DNA from: Laetiporus sulphureus 93-53
Lineage: Eukaryota > Basidiomycota > Agaricomycetes > Polyporales > Laetiporaceae
Assembly: GCF_001632365.1 (NCBI RefSeq)
Contig: NW_024468515.1
Span: forward strand, 955,414-1,019,413
Direction of reading: 5' to 3'
Length of the DNA: 64,000 nucleotides
Shown: positions 1-11,737 of the stretch, piece after piece
How positions within the stretch are numbered: the stretch's first letter is position 1
How the letters are laid out: every line of letters starts with the position of its first letter
Position numbers and translations under genes: made by a program
Notes under the pieces: model-generated
The model's database searches: none
The model's input: the letters and a program-made list of their open reading frames with translations, nothing else
Told to the model about the DNA's origin: nothing

Positions 1-45
1 TTTTGATACAATTTATATACCGCCGAAGGTGGTCGGGGGTGTGTC
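1..45 (-). repeat. LINE 3' tail shared with the second element
   Basis: Read on the minus strand, this segment ends with CCACC-TTC-GGCGG, a short imperfect hairpin, then TATATAAATTGTATCAAAA. The plus-strand element ending at 37350 finishes with CCGCCCC-TTC-GGGGCGG, then ATATAAATTGTACACAAAA. The same fold and downstream motif suggest a shared RT-recognition tail. Confidence 0.75.
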
Positions 46-122
46 TAGGTACAAGTTTGATGTAGAACTACCTAGGTAGGAGCATATATAAAGGTGTGAA
101 CAGATCACGTCCGAGTCAGAAC

Positions 123-3100
123 CTAATCAGGATCATAAAGTACAGATGCCTTGGTCCAGGCATCGCTGTCCCGAAGAAAAGCGGCCAGAGTGGACCAAGC
201 ATCTTTGAATCGAAACAAGTCCAGGATGTGTGGGTCTTTGTTGGGGTGAAAAAGGTGCCATCGAGCGTGCACATAAGACGGGCAGCCGAGAAGAAGGTGG
301 TTGCGGGTTTGGATGCCAGGATGTTGGCATTGGCAGGAGGTAGACTCCTCAGGTACAAAGCGGTGATAGTAGCTGCCGATGTGGCCATGTTCAGTGAGGA
401 GGTGGCATACTCGGCACTCCACATTACGGGGGTCATCGTTGTCTTTGAAATAGTGATGCAGAAGCATGCTGCTCTTGGTCGTGACAGCGGCACGGAACTG
501 GGAAGGGTGTGCGCCGGCGCGCCATTCGCGCCTCCAATGGTGGAGGGCATTCTGTCGTGCACGACCCTTTGCTCACACCATCGAAGGTGGATGAACAGAC
601 GGATTCGACGCACCGCGTTTGACGAGTCGGTCGGCAATTTCATTGCCATAGAAGCCTTTGTGTCCCGGAACCCAGAGGACTTCAATCCGGAGGGTAGGGT
701 GGGCTTCCAGCATGGTGTTGACGTGTTTTGAAAAAATGATCGAGTGGAGCTGGCACTCGTGAGGGCAGAGGTTGAGCACGGATTCCACAGCTGCACGGTT
801 ATCGGAGGCGAAGACGATATGAGTGACCTCTGGATGAGCTGGCAGATGGGCAGCAACATGCGTTGCTGCCGCTGCCAAAGCAAACATCTCAGCGTCGTAA
901 ACCTCAGTTTGTCGCCCGAGACCCCAGGACTTTTCGAGGAGACTAAGGCCGTCTAGCAGGATACAGACACCAGCACCGGAGCGCTTGGTCTGTCGATGCT
1001 TAAAGCGTGAACCATCGGTGTATGCCCACAACCAGCCAGGGGCTGAGGTGAACTGTTGCATTTTAGGCCCAAGAGTATGCTCAATGTACGCCTTGGATGC
1101 AGATTTGGATGGAGGTGGAGATGTGATGACAAGTCGCTCACCCCAGCGGTGGTAGGACTCCCACGGAGGTGCATAGTACGGTTTGGTTGACACGACATCT
1201 GGGGCCGTACGCGATGCAAGGTGGTGGATGATGGTTAGCGGTGCATTGGCCGCAGACAGGCTGCATAATGGGATGGGGTACGGTTCCTGCACTGCCGTGA
1301 GAGGCCAGGGGTGTGGCATGCGAGCGAGTACCTGAGAGTTCGCTGGCAGTGTATGCAGGCGGATCACAGCACGGTCGCAGATTTTGTTGAGTTGCCACCG
1401 AATGGGCAGAATGCTCGCGAGATGGTGTGTGACATCGGTCGGTGTGGTGCGAAATGCGCCCAACAACCATCGGAGGCAGCGGTTTTGCGCTAGCTGCAGC
1501 GGGTTGATGAGTGTCTTCTGGCGATGGTCAGTGAAATACACTGGAGCCCCAAAGGTGAGGACCGATAGGATGTTGGACAGGTATATGGTCCGGGCAGCTT
1601 TCACAGACATCCCTCGAATGGTGTTAGCGAGCATGTGGAAGGCATTGACTCGCGAGGCAGCTCATGCTGTCATCACTCGAACATGGTGATGAAAGGTCAG
1701 TTTGGGGTCGAGCCAGAGGCTGAGCCATCGAATGTATGGTCGGGCCTTCACCACAAAGTCAGCTTGCCCTTCCTGAGGCAGACGAATAGATGGGAGGGCG
1801 ATGCGGTGAAGAGGTTCCCGAGGGAAGTGTATGCCTTCAGTTTTATCCATGCCTACCTGAAGACCGAGCTGGGTAAGTGTGTCGTTGATGACAGGCACAG
1901 CTTGTATAGCACGGTCAGTGGAGAGATAGAGATTTGAGCCTGCAGCCAGGAGGCCAATGTCATCCACATAGCCCTTAAGGCAGACATGGGGATCACCAGC
2001 GAAGAGGTTGAAAACGGAGAACGAGTACACCGTCGACAGAACTGGGGAGACAGGGGACCCTTGCGGGATCCTGACACCCGAGATAGGATTCGGGTCTGAG
2101 AGGTCACCATCGATGCGGAGGCAAACAGTGCAGGATGTAAGGAATGACAGGACCCATGACACGATGGGTGCTGGAAAACCGAGGAGGTGAAGTGAGTAGA
2201 TCAGTCGCTCATGGCGGATGGAGTCATAGTACCCCTCAACATCGAGGGCAAGGAAGGTAGCGGACTCATGACGAGCCCAAATGCACTTGACGTCATGGAC
2301 AAGGGATAGCCCAGCGTCGATGACGGAGCTTTTGTCACGACCACCGAATTGGTTCGTAGGCAGTAGCTCATACTTGCCGATCTCGAAGAGGAGTCACTTC
2401 ACGACGACTTTCTCGATGAGCTTGCTCAGCGTTTCCATTAGTGCTATTGGGCAATAGGCCTTGGGAAGAGCATAGTCAGGCTTGCAAGGTTTGGGGATGA
2501 GCACTACCACTGCCTTTTTCAGGATGGGAGGGAGGTATCCCAGCGTGACGGATGAAGACACGAACGATATGAAGTGCTTGCCGACCGGGGACTGCAGAGC
2601 CCACTTCAGTAAACGCCAGGTGGTCGCAGAAAATCTGGGGGCAGACGTGTTGGATGTCTCGGCCAGGCAGGCAGCAATTTCATAGTGGGTCACCAGTTTG
2701 AAAGGGCGAGCCAAGCGCATTGGAGGGTCGGAGAAGAGTGCCACTGGTAGAGGAGGAGGTGGTGGTGGGAAGAACTTCTTGACAAAGGCCCGAGTGCGGT
2801 CTGCGGTGGTGAACGTCAGTCCTTGGCCACCCTGAATAGGGGGCATGGGAGCATTGCGCCGACCAGTTGACCATGAGGTGAGTGACCAAGGGTCACGATC
2901 TTGGATTTTCTCTATAACAGAGGTGGCCCAGTTTCGTTTGGCCTCACTTAAAGTGGCCTTCAGTGCGATGCGAAGGGGTGCACCGTGCCGGGGGTCCACA
3001 CCTGAGTAAGCAGCAGCAGCCTGATCGCACGCGGCATTCCACCACAGCGCAGTTCGCGACGTTCAGTTTTTCCGTGGAGGCATAGCCTCACAGATGGCTG

Positions 3101-4019
3101 CATGGAGGGCTCCAATGAGCACGTCAGCACCACGGTCCAGATCCTCCATGCAGTGGTAGGCCTCTGGGGGAGGGTTCATGGTGAGGAGGGCATTCAGGGT
3201 GTCTGTCCAGTCCTTGCGCTTTTCAGGGTCGATGCGATAGCCGAGGTCCAGTTCGGGCTCATCGGTCTGTGGGATGATAAGGTCAGTTGTCCACGAGATG
3301 GCGCGATGGTCAGAACCAAAGCGCAGCTGATCACTGACATCCCAGTCATAGGAGGCAAAAGTGTCAGTGGCTGCAGACCAGGTCAGATCAATGATGGAAT
3401 CTGCCTGGTGCTGGTGGCCGCGATGCGTTGGTTGATCAAGGTCGTTTAGGAGGAGCAGGTTATGGGAGGCAGCCCACACAGTGAGCTGCTCTCCGAGTTC
3501 CGAATGAGCGTACTGTGGTTGCGACGATAAGCTCCATGCACGATGGCGCAGATTGAAATCGCCCCCAATAATTAGCAGTGATGTAACAGGGAACTGGGCT
3601 TGGAGTAGTGCCTCAACTGTATGATGGCGCTCAGAGCTGCCACGGTTGTAGACATTGACGACGAAAAAGGACAGGTCTGTTCGGATGAACTGGAGGGGAA
3701 CCATATCGAGGTTCGAGATTAGATCTCGGCGCAGATGTACGGTCCAGGTGGAAAGAATGTCTCGGTGAACAAATGTGATGGCACGTGGGGTGGCATCGGC
3801 TGAAGGAGGCGGGATAAAATATGGAGTCCACATGGGATGGTTCACAGTACCAAAGACGGGGGAGCCGTCTTCAGCGCCATGAAGCTGGGTTTCACCAATG
3901 CGGCGCCACCATGGTTCTTGGCACAGAAAGATGCAGGGCGGAAGGACGTTGAGCAGGGCATGCAGTCGTGTATTATCACGTGCAGCATTCAATTGAAAGA
4001 ACCGAAGTTGTGCAATCAT
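123..4019 (-). pseudogene. LINE ORF2 polyprotein (EN-RT-RNase H), four premature TGA codons
   Basis: One reading frame runs from ATG at 4019 to a final TAG at 123-125, about 1,300 codons. It is interrupted only by four in-frame TGA codons, at 3063-3065, 2394-2396, 1662-1664 and 573-575, with no frameshift. The endonuclease part (4019-3066) shows the GGDFN and GSDHR motifs. The RT part (about 3000-1660) shows QGSPVSPVLS and the catalytic YVDD. RNase H (about 1200-600) shows the acidic set in AYTDGS, YDAE, SDNRA and GNEIADR. A final knuckle reads CQC, then RNHLLLGC. The TGA codons look like single transitions (CGA or TGG to TGA), so the copy appears recently inactivated. TGA serves as a normal stop in neighbouring genes (PUS1, RPB4, P450), which argues against a recoded element. 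Confidence 0.88.
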
Positions 4020-4241
4020 TGGGTTGTAGCTGGCTCACCGGTTCACGTTCATCAATTGCAAAACCTTGCGATCGTTTAACAGCCCACCTTATTGTCACGT
4101 ATTCCTTCTGCCACGGACATTTCGCCCCTCACATCTACCCTCCTTTTCCGGAGGCTCGTGACATGCACCATACACCCATTGAGGCAGCCCCGTTGCGGTA
4201 AAATCACAGCTGCACTCTTGTTTTATCGCCGTCATTCCGTC

Positions 4242-6348
4242 ATGGAGGTAGAACGTGCAGATACATCTTCCTCGTCGACCACCGGTCTCAAACGGCTTCA
4301 GGAGGAACAGCCCGACTCTTCTGCCTCTCCCAAACGCTTTAAAATGGAGGAGGAGGAACAAATGCAGACGGACGCTGCGCCTGTTGGGGGAAACGATAGA
4401 ACAAAGGATGGTGGCGGAGCGGCGAAGCCGAAAGGCGGCAAGCAGCGCGCCCCCAACCAGAAGAAAGATCAGACGTACTGGCGAAAGGGAACGCACCCCG
4501 AAGGATCAGAGTCGAGAAATAGCGAAGAACCGAAGGCTCCGCGGTTGCCCAAGCGGCACTGTGCGCTGCTCATCGGCTTCTGTGGCTCAGGCTTCAATGG
4601 GATGCAAATGTGCGCACGTTCAGCAGAGCATGTTATCATGCTACATTGACATTACTGAGCTGGTAGACAGCCTGATCCAAAGTTGCGGACGATCGAGGGC
4701 GTCTTGTTCGACACCCTCGTGAAAGTGGGAGCCGTGTCCCAGGATAATGCAGATAACTCAGGCAAGGTAAGCGTAAAGCTTAGTTCCATCGCTTTCCGAC
4801 AAATATGTCTTGACCTCGTTTCTCTAGGTGAAACTGGGTCGCGCTGCACGAACGGACGCTGGCGTGCACGCCGCAGGCAACGTCGTGTCCATGATGCTTA
4901 TTACCGCCATCCCAAACTTGGTGGCGCGAATGAACGAGGAGCTCCCTCCTGAGATTCGCCTTTGGAACATCGTGCGTGTGCATTCCTTCATGATAACGCG
5001 AACACATCGTCATCTCACCGTCCGAAGCTTCGTGTGCAAAAGTCGTTCGATGCGAGAAGGTGCGTGTTGTTGTTACTTTCAGTATTTTACTCATTTTTGA
5101 ACTCGTGTACAGCACTTGCGACAGCCGCAAGTACACCTACTTCTTCCCATCCTACCTCATGATCCCCTCGAAGCCGGGGAGCTCTCTGCATCAAACATTG
5201 CAACAAAACGGCACAGAACAGGCGCCGCACCCTTTCTGGACAGACAGCAAAGCCGAGACCACCGTGAAAGACGATCTGCGAAGAAAGCGAGTATACAGGA
5301 TGCCTCCGGAGCTTGTCGAGAGACTACGTGTGGCGGCGAAGAAGTTTGAAAAATCACACAACTTCCACAACTTCACAGTCAGGCGTGATTTCCGCGATCG
5401 AAGCTGCATGCGACATATTCTGAGCGTGCAGGTATGCATAACGTTTGTTTCATGATGCGCAACGTACTGACCATGGCATAGGTGGCTGACCCTGTGGTCT
5501 ATGGTGATACGGAATGGGTCAGCGTGTTGTTCCATGGACAGAGCTTCATGCTACATCAGGTCAGTCTCTCTTATTTTTTTTCTTTCGTTCCCAGAGTGAT
5601 GCTGAAATTTTGCCAGATTGTGGGTACTACCTGTTGCGACACATAAGTGCTCGTTCATTACAATGATCTTCAGCGGAAGATGATGTCTGCTTTGGTGCTT
5701 GCAAGTCGAACAGGATCGCCGCCTCAGATTATTGAGGAGGTAATCTCGCGCAGTTCTCCTTGTTTCTTCAGGTTGCTCATGCTCCATATGCAGCTTTATG
5801 GGCCACGGATGGTCTTCATGCCGAAGATGCCTGCGCTCGGCCTTCTGCTCGAATACCCTATATTTGACACGTATACCAAGAAAATAGCCATCGCGAATGC
5901 GAAATATCAGCCTGCCGACCCGGAGTATCGGCCATCAATCGATTTTGAGGTCCATCGGGAAGCAATCGACCAGTTCAAACGAGACTACATCTACTCGCGA
6001 ATGCGTGGCATTGAAGATGCTGAGGGAGTGTGCGTCTATCTGCCTGTCTTTGTGTATTGATCCGATGACTTGATGAGCATCAGGTTCGATGCATGGATCC
6101 GTTCCGTGGACGCTTACGCGGGCAACGATCTCTTATATTTGAATTCGAAGGGAGTCATCCCCTCCGCAGCCGTCATCAAAAAGGGCGAGCGCAGGGCGAA
6201 TCCGTTCAAAGAGCGCAAGCGGTTCGACGCCACAACGTTCGCTGACCGGAGCGCCGATGACAAGATAGACATCTCTGAAGAGGAGGCGGAGGAGGAGGGC
6301 GAAGAAATGTCGCTGGACAAGGCACAGCTGGACGAGATGGATGGCTGA
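4242..6348 (+). CDS. PUS1: tRNA pseudouridine synthase 1 (TruA/PUS1 family)
   Basis: This enzyme converts uridine to pseudouridine in tRNAs, and in fungi also in some snRNAs and mRNAs, mostly in the nucleus. Ten exons are inferred: 4242-4609, 4667-4766, 4828-4971, 5028-5059, 5113-5431, 5482-5559, 5617-5619, 5674-5739, 5794-6029 and 6084-6348. Together they give 536 residues in one frame. The N-terminus is charged and lysine-rich (likely nuclear targeting). It is followed by the TruA core with [11 protein letters not shown], the catalytic Asp in [25 protein letters not shown], and FMLHQIRKM near the active site. The C-terminus is acidic. The Ile of HQIRKM is supplied by a 3-nt exon, because the alternative single 114-nt intron would delete it. 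The start is the first ATG in frame with the core. Introns are 50-61 nt. The gene lies head-to-head with the LINE. Confidence 0.93.
5617..5619 (+). other. 3-nt microexon (Ile) of PUS1
   Basis: ATT is flanked by TTGCCAG upstream and GTGGGT downstream. It splits a 114-nt gap into introns of 57 and 54 nt and restores the conserved HQIRKM motif. Confidence 0.7.
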
Positions 6349-7041
6349 GTGTTAATAGTACTGATATGTGAGACGCTGTGTTACTAAAGCTATCCGCCGC
6401 CACCGCACTGACTTGCTACTCATCACCGGACCGGTTTAATGCTCTTGAGGAATTCGCATGCATCGGCCTCCTATGCCAACATGACCAACGCCACAGCGTA
6501 TCCGTCGACGCAAGAAGCGTTAAAAACTTCCGCTATCAAGAGACTATCTGATTCTAAGGCTGGCAGCCTAACAACAGCCACAGTCGGAGCGCCGTCTCCA
6601 CACGAGTCAAGTTTCCCCAAACGTCGCTTCGGTGATGTTCTCATCTCCTCAGCGGTTGCAACATCCGGTGCCCAATGGCATTCCCCCGAGATGGGGGCGG
6701 TACGCGGAAGCACCCGTAATGCTGGATTGATTAGACACAATGATTCGGGATGATAATTCTCAGTCCTACGCCCCTGCCGTCCGAGACATTTTCGAGTGAA
6801 AAATCGGCCCATAAAATCTGAGATGCGGCTGAGGTGACACTGTGAGACGTGAAACAACTTCTCGTACCCGGAGCGTTCTGTACGCCTTCCATTTTAAGCA
6901 GTCAATGGAGCGATCGGATGATCGGTCGCAGCGCTTAGCGACGGTCACATGACCGCGATCCAGGTACAAGAGCGCGACGCGATGGGCCACGGCCCCCAGC
7001 ATGCTCCCGCTTTCTCCCCCCTCTTTGTGCTCCGTCCCAGA

Positions 7042-7718
7042 ATGACTTGGATCCTCGGGTACCCACTTTCCCTCAGATACGCCATTCAGTTCGCAAAGGA
7101 CCACGGTGTCCCCAAGCGTGTTGACCGCCCCTCGGACTTCGATCGGTCGTTCGCGGCACTAGAGTACATTGCGGCCAGAAGCGGCGTCGAAGACGTGCTC
7201 TCTTGCTGGGTCGACGGCGAGAGCCAGATGGTGTTCGCGCTCTCTGTCGACTACAAGTCGGGTCCCTACCCGCCGAAGCGCGTGCACCGCTCGCGCACGG
7301 TGCCCGACGAGAACATTCGTGTGCTCGCCTACCTGCTAAAAACTGCCGCCAAGCCGGCATGGTACCGTTACGACGACGGGACGTACACTCCCTGGCAGGG
7401 CGAGTGTCTCCAGTTCGCCGACGACGGGTACGACTCGGACTCGTGCGAGACGTGCGACGAGCGGGACGCTATGGACGAGGACTCTGACGATGTCGGAGAA
7501 GAGGGGAGCGACGCGGCTGTCGGTGATGATGAAAGAGATGAGGTCATGGCTATCAACTCCGATAGCGATCTCGCTTCAGACTTCGGTGCGTGCGGAGGCT
7601 TCCTACGGCACTTCTATGGTTTCCTCACGCAGAATTCCAGACGACAAATGCAGCGTGTACTAGCCTCGTGCTACCCGCGACGCTCCTTGTTCCGGCCGTC
7701 CCGGAAACCCCATTGTGA
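7042..7718 (+). CDS. hypothetical protein with acidic C-terminal part
   Basis: Not recognised. An ATG at 7042 (MTWILGYPLSLRYAI) opens a frame to a likely GTGCGT donor at 7586. With the acceptor at 7632 and a second exon at 7633-7718, the product is 209 residues. The first 130 residues are compact and mixed in composition, with aromatic patches such as KPAWYRYDDGTYTPW. Residues about 135-180 are strongly Asp/Glu-rich (DEDSDD, DDERDE). Codon use is GC-rich in third positions, consistent with real coding. An in-frame ATG at 6949 could extend the N-terminus, but that stretch looks like 5' UTR. Small proteins of this layout are common in mushroom genomes without assigned function. If the intron is not used, the frame instead stays open to 7905. 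Confidence 0.6.
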
Positions 7719-10700
7719 CACCCTCCCTCCATCCCCCGCTGATCCTGCTATCGATTGTTCTCCGATTGCTCTCTCCTACTTACATCGTACACGCTCATTT
7801 AGTCTTGATTATTCGCTTCTCACTTCTCTTCCATCCCTGCACCACATGCGATCTATCTCACTATTGGAGCACGGAAGTCTATTGCCTACCAATTTTTCGA
7901 CTTAGTACGGATGTACTTACCTATTCACCATCGTTACAGCCTATTTCATGGCCGCGTCGCATTTGCGCGATCGTGCGCTTGAGACTGCAGATTAAGCGTG
8001 ATAAGTAGCCTTCATCCCTTCAAGACGTCTTCTTTTGAGTGTGTGCGAAGGTGCCATGAACGGCCTCCAGTTTAGCACTCGGACGTTATTCGGTCAAGAT
8101 AAGAGCATGATGAAGATAAAGCCGGATGAAAGTAGCGTGGCGGCAATTCATCAGCGACAATGTCGAGAGCGCGCGATCAATAGACAATCGACGTCAAAGA
8201 GTGGCGTTCTAGGGGCTCAGAGGAGGAAGAACATTGCAGCTGGAAGTATCAAGCAGTGAAAGCGAGGTATGGAGATACGAGCCTGGACCCAGAAGCGAGG
8301 ATCGGCAGTTCAGGTATGCCACCAAGGCGCATTTAACCTCGTTCATCTCTCATAATACGTGCGATGCGATGATCTCCGCTTTCTGGCCAAATCCGCAGCA
8401 TTCCAGACTATAGTTCATGGCGAGCACGGCCAAAGCAAACTGTTCAATCATCGGCATTTCAATATAGCTCACGAAGACAATGGGAACAGACCAGTTTCGA
8501 AGCAAGCATACTGCAAGCGTCCGTTCCGAGCGATCAAAACATTCCTCCTAAGCTCCGTTATGCGGCTTGCAATGGATAATCAAGAATTCGGTCATTATGA
8601 TGGCTACTAGGCATGGAATCGCTGATAAATGAGATTCGAGTCGCAAGAGCCATGCTGCTATGAAGTTCAATCATCCTGGCTCGACACTAGCCGACTGGGT
8701 GAGGACATTAGCGCCGCTGGCGGTTCGGCCTCGAGGCTTGAACCCAGCGTGTTGTAGAAGGCTGCCGAGGGAACCTTGAGCGGTCATGAATGAGGAGTGG
8801 GGTTCCTCCGTACAATGAGGAGGCTGCTCGGGAAACTAAAATGTATTGAAGGCCGTGCTGACGAAATAGTCCGTGATGAAAAGGAGAAGAAAGACTGAGA
8901 ACGACCGAAGACTCTTAGACATGACTCGGAAATTATTTCGGAGTCCACTCGGATAGTAGAACTGATGAATTCGCCGCCTTTGGAGGCCGGATTGTCGGAT
9001 GCGCAGCACAAAGGGTAAAGTGAACTCGAGTCTAAGATGTTCCAGGGGTTCCAGCACGCCGCGAGCTAGATAGAGGCAGAGAGGCAATACACGAAGGAGA
9101 CGGGCACAGTTTTTAGCCAAGAAATCCAGATAGGAAGACTGGAGAGGCCGTCTGGAGAGAAATAGAGGGCTGCTCATCGTTGAGTGCAATGTGCAAAAGG
9201 TAGTCCGCAAAAGGTCTTAGCCGCGTGTCGGTCGTGGGCCACGATGCGGCCACTTCCGCGACAGCCATACTACCTCACCTCTCACCAATGTTGTCTCGTT
9301 CGTTGAGCTGCAATTGATACTCGACGTCTATAATTGCTCTCAGTGGTCAAATTGAGTCTTGCGCACCCATAATGACTTCTCTGAGACCCTTTCTAGTCTA
9401 AGCTCATTGATATCGGCTCTTGCTCCTGTGCTGAAGACACTCCTTGTCTCGTCGACTCCCGCTCGTTAGCGTTTGCGGTGAAGCCCTCTGAGGATTTCTT
9501 GTAGAGTTTATCGATTGCCCTTGGAACGCTGTGTCATCAAGTGACTGCGGGATATGGTCGACTGCACTGCTGCGATGGCCAACTCCCGCAGCCCTCCCTC
9601 CCTTAGCCCTCCCTCCCTTTGCGACAAGTTCGGCCCACTATGAACGTGGCTACCCCGTCTGCTGCCGCCGGACGTGCCTGGCAATGACTCTTCTTTGACG
9701 AGTGACATCTAGTTCGTCTGCTCCTGCGATAAAGACACAGCTATACCCTCTGCATGCGCCGCCAAAGATGATAAGCGACGTTGCTCGTCCTGGAGCAGAG
9801 GTTTTTGATGTGCGTCTTGGTCCTTTTTAATCTTTCTGTACTTTCGCCAATTCTATGCTGTTTTCTGGTGGATAAGGTTGATTTCGTGGCAGTTGCTGGC
9901 GAATGAGTCGTGAATATCGCATATTGGGAGAGGAAGTAGTGGAGGATGGCTACCTTTCGTATCCTCTTGCATGATTTGTGCTATTGTCGCGGAAAATTGA
10001 GCGATGATTCCGATGGTTGTTGGATTTGCTCTGTTCCATGCTGGCCTTGGCTGGCTCGTTGCCTTTGAGGCTACTCTTGAATTCCCACTTCGCAATATAC
10101 CGTATTTCGCAGCCTTTCGTGCGCTCATTCAACCACATGTATAGAATGTCTGAGACACACGGGAAATTTCACTGTCCTCCGTCAAAAGGGACGAAATAAG
10201 CCACTCACTCGCATGATGCGCCCCGTGGTTGGCGGCCACCGTGACGCGACATCGCGGCGGGTCACATGTGACGTAGTTACTGTCATCGCCCGCGTACACT
10301 TGCCTTACTCTTTCTCTGATTGAGAGGGCGTATGCGGTGAGTGATGGTCGAATGTGCATAAGGACGTTCCTAGACGCTAATTTCGGCTTGAGGGGCTTGT
10401 CTTGGTCGCAATCCCGCTGTTATGTATTTGATGAGACGCCGTGGATTTGTGGGCTGATTGATGCGTCCACAAATCTGAGCTGGGATGTCCGCTCCCCTAT
10501 CGTCCTTCCAATTGGAACTCAGTATGAAGGAGGTTATCTTTAATGATAATAAGTTCGCGAGAGACCTCGTTGTGCCTTCACAAAGGCCGAGACAAGGGGA
10601 CTCGCAGCGTTGCGGGATTCCGTGTATTGCTCATGCTGCCCGCTCCCTCTCTTTTAGGCCCCTGGGTCGGAATGTCGTGCTTGTCCCTCTTGGTCTTCAT

Positions 10701-10913
10701 ACGACTTTGTAAAGAACACAGAGACAGAGTAGCCTCGTACGGCGAATGCACATTATGCGCGGAACATACTCGAGGAGTCGCGGAATCAAATCAAGAGTGT
10801 CGCATCACAGCCACGGAGCTTGTACGCCCTTTCATCAGGAAGTCTCCCACCCAAATTAGAGCGACGGACTCCGCACGCGACGTTCTTCGACTGATTGCTT
10901 GGGGAGATATAAA
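7719..10913. other. intergenic region, no confident gene
   Basis: About 3.2 kb without a gene I can support. A 124-codon open frame on the minus strand (8836-9210) has a hydrophobic end and no recognised motif. A short direct repeat of GCCCTCCCTCCCTT occurs near 9590-9620. Several short plus-strand frames (8035-8259, 8359-8610, 10543-10917) look like chance reading frames. Confidence 0.5.
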
Positions 10914-11737
10914 ATGAACCCGGCTGGCTTACGACGCTCCCGCGCTCCTTCTTCTCGACTACATTACTCGACGGAGACTAGGACGAACTCATCAGCCAGC
11001 GATATCCACCACACCGCTGAGGACGCCATTTCCGTCCCACGAAATCTCTCGGACGACAACCGTCTAGCCGATTTTCTCAACGCTCTTCTGCTTCATCCCT
11101 TCCTCAAGTTCCTCGGCGAAGATGTCCGCCTCCTTAACCTGCTCCACATTACGGCTCCCCAGTTACTGCTCGAGTCATTTGCTCAGATACCACCCCTACT
11201 CGATGGTGAAGCGTCCGTGTCTACTAAGAGTAAGCCTAGCTACGCTACATATAGCAAAAAAAACTTTCTAACGTTCCGCATAGGACCATATCCATCGCCA
11301 TGATGAGGAACAGAGGCTGGAGGTACCTCCGACGGTCATGTTGGTGAGCATTGTGCGATTTTGACGCGTCGAAAATCTGAGTTTGAGTTGCCGGCAAATT
11401 ATTAGCGTCCTACACGCGTTGGTGGAGACGGTTCGGACGATGACGTCTCGTCACTGGAATTGGACGAGTCCGACTGCATTGAGCTTGATGTCAAACAGTG
11501 CTATGATCCTGCCATCGTGCATCCACCTCTCCCGCTATCAAAAATGACTCGTCTAATCAACGTGAGCCTCTTCATCTTCTCGCATCGTAGCCGCCATCCC
11601 AATTATTTCCATCGCAGTTCATTGCGCCCTTGGTCGAGGTGATGTCTGAGGCGACGCACGCCGCGATCGGTTGGATGCTGCGTTCCGTGTTTGGGCTCTT
11701 GAAATGGGAGCGCTGGATGGCGATACTAAAAGTTTAG
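10914..11737 (+). CDS. hypothetical protein, four probable exons
   Basis: Not recognised. Exon 1 starts at ATG 10914 and encodes an Arg/Ser-rich start followed by an amphipathic, Leu-rich stretch (DNRLADFLNALLLHPFLKFL). Exon 2 ends at 11343. Exon 3 (11406-11561) is acidic with SDDDVSSLELDESD. Exon 4 (11618-11737) encodes FIAPLVEVMSEATHAAIGW and a tryptophan-rich tail ending in TAG. Exons 2 to 4 join cleanly in frame through GTGAGC donors. The first junction is unresolved: the best donor (GTAAGC near 11230) puts exon 2 out of frame, whereas a weaker GTGTCT donor about ten bases earlier keeps it in frame. Either that weak donor is used or the copy is damaged. No membrane span or catalytic motif is obvious. 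Confidence 0.5.

Larger units (their letters stand above)
1..4019 (-). mobile_element. Non-LTR retrotransposon (LINE), ORF2-only copy
   Basis: The minus strand carries a long non-LTR element. In transcription order it has an APE-type endonuclease, a reverse transcriptase with a YVDD box, an RNase H domain and a C-terminal Cys/His knuckle, followed by a roughly 120-nt 3' UTR that runs to the window edge. The 3' end resembles the tail of the element at 35145-37350: a short GC hairpin followed by TATAAATTGTA and CAAAA. The true 3' end, poly(A) and target-site duplication lie outside the window or are not visible. No ORF1 (Gag-like) sequence precedes ORF2, and only about 220 bp separates its first ATG from the PUS1 start codon. 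The copy is therefore probably 5'-truncated near the start of ORF2. The domain order fits fungal Tad1/I-like LINEs, but the exact clade cannot be settled by eye. Confidence 0.9.

Noticed and set aside
96..731. Plus-strand 211-codon frame opposite the LINE 3' end
   Set aside because: It overlaps the RNase H/knuckle region of ORF2 in antisense and has no domain.
573..3065. TGA read as a sense codon in the LINE (stop-codon recoding)
   Set aside because: Several neighbouring genes end with TGA at the expected family C-terminus (PUS1, RPB4, MTHFR, P450), so TGA is a working stop. Simple transitions explain the four codons.
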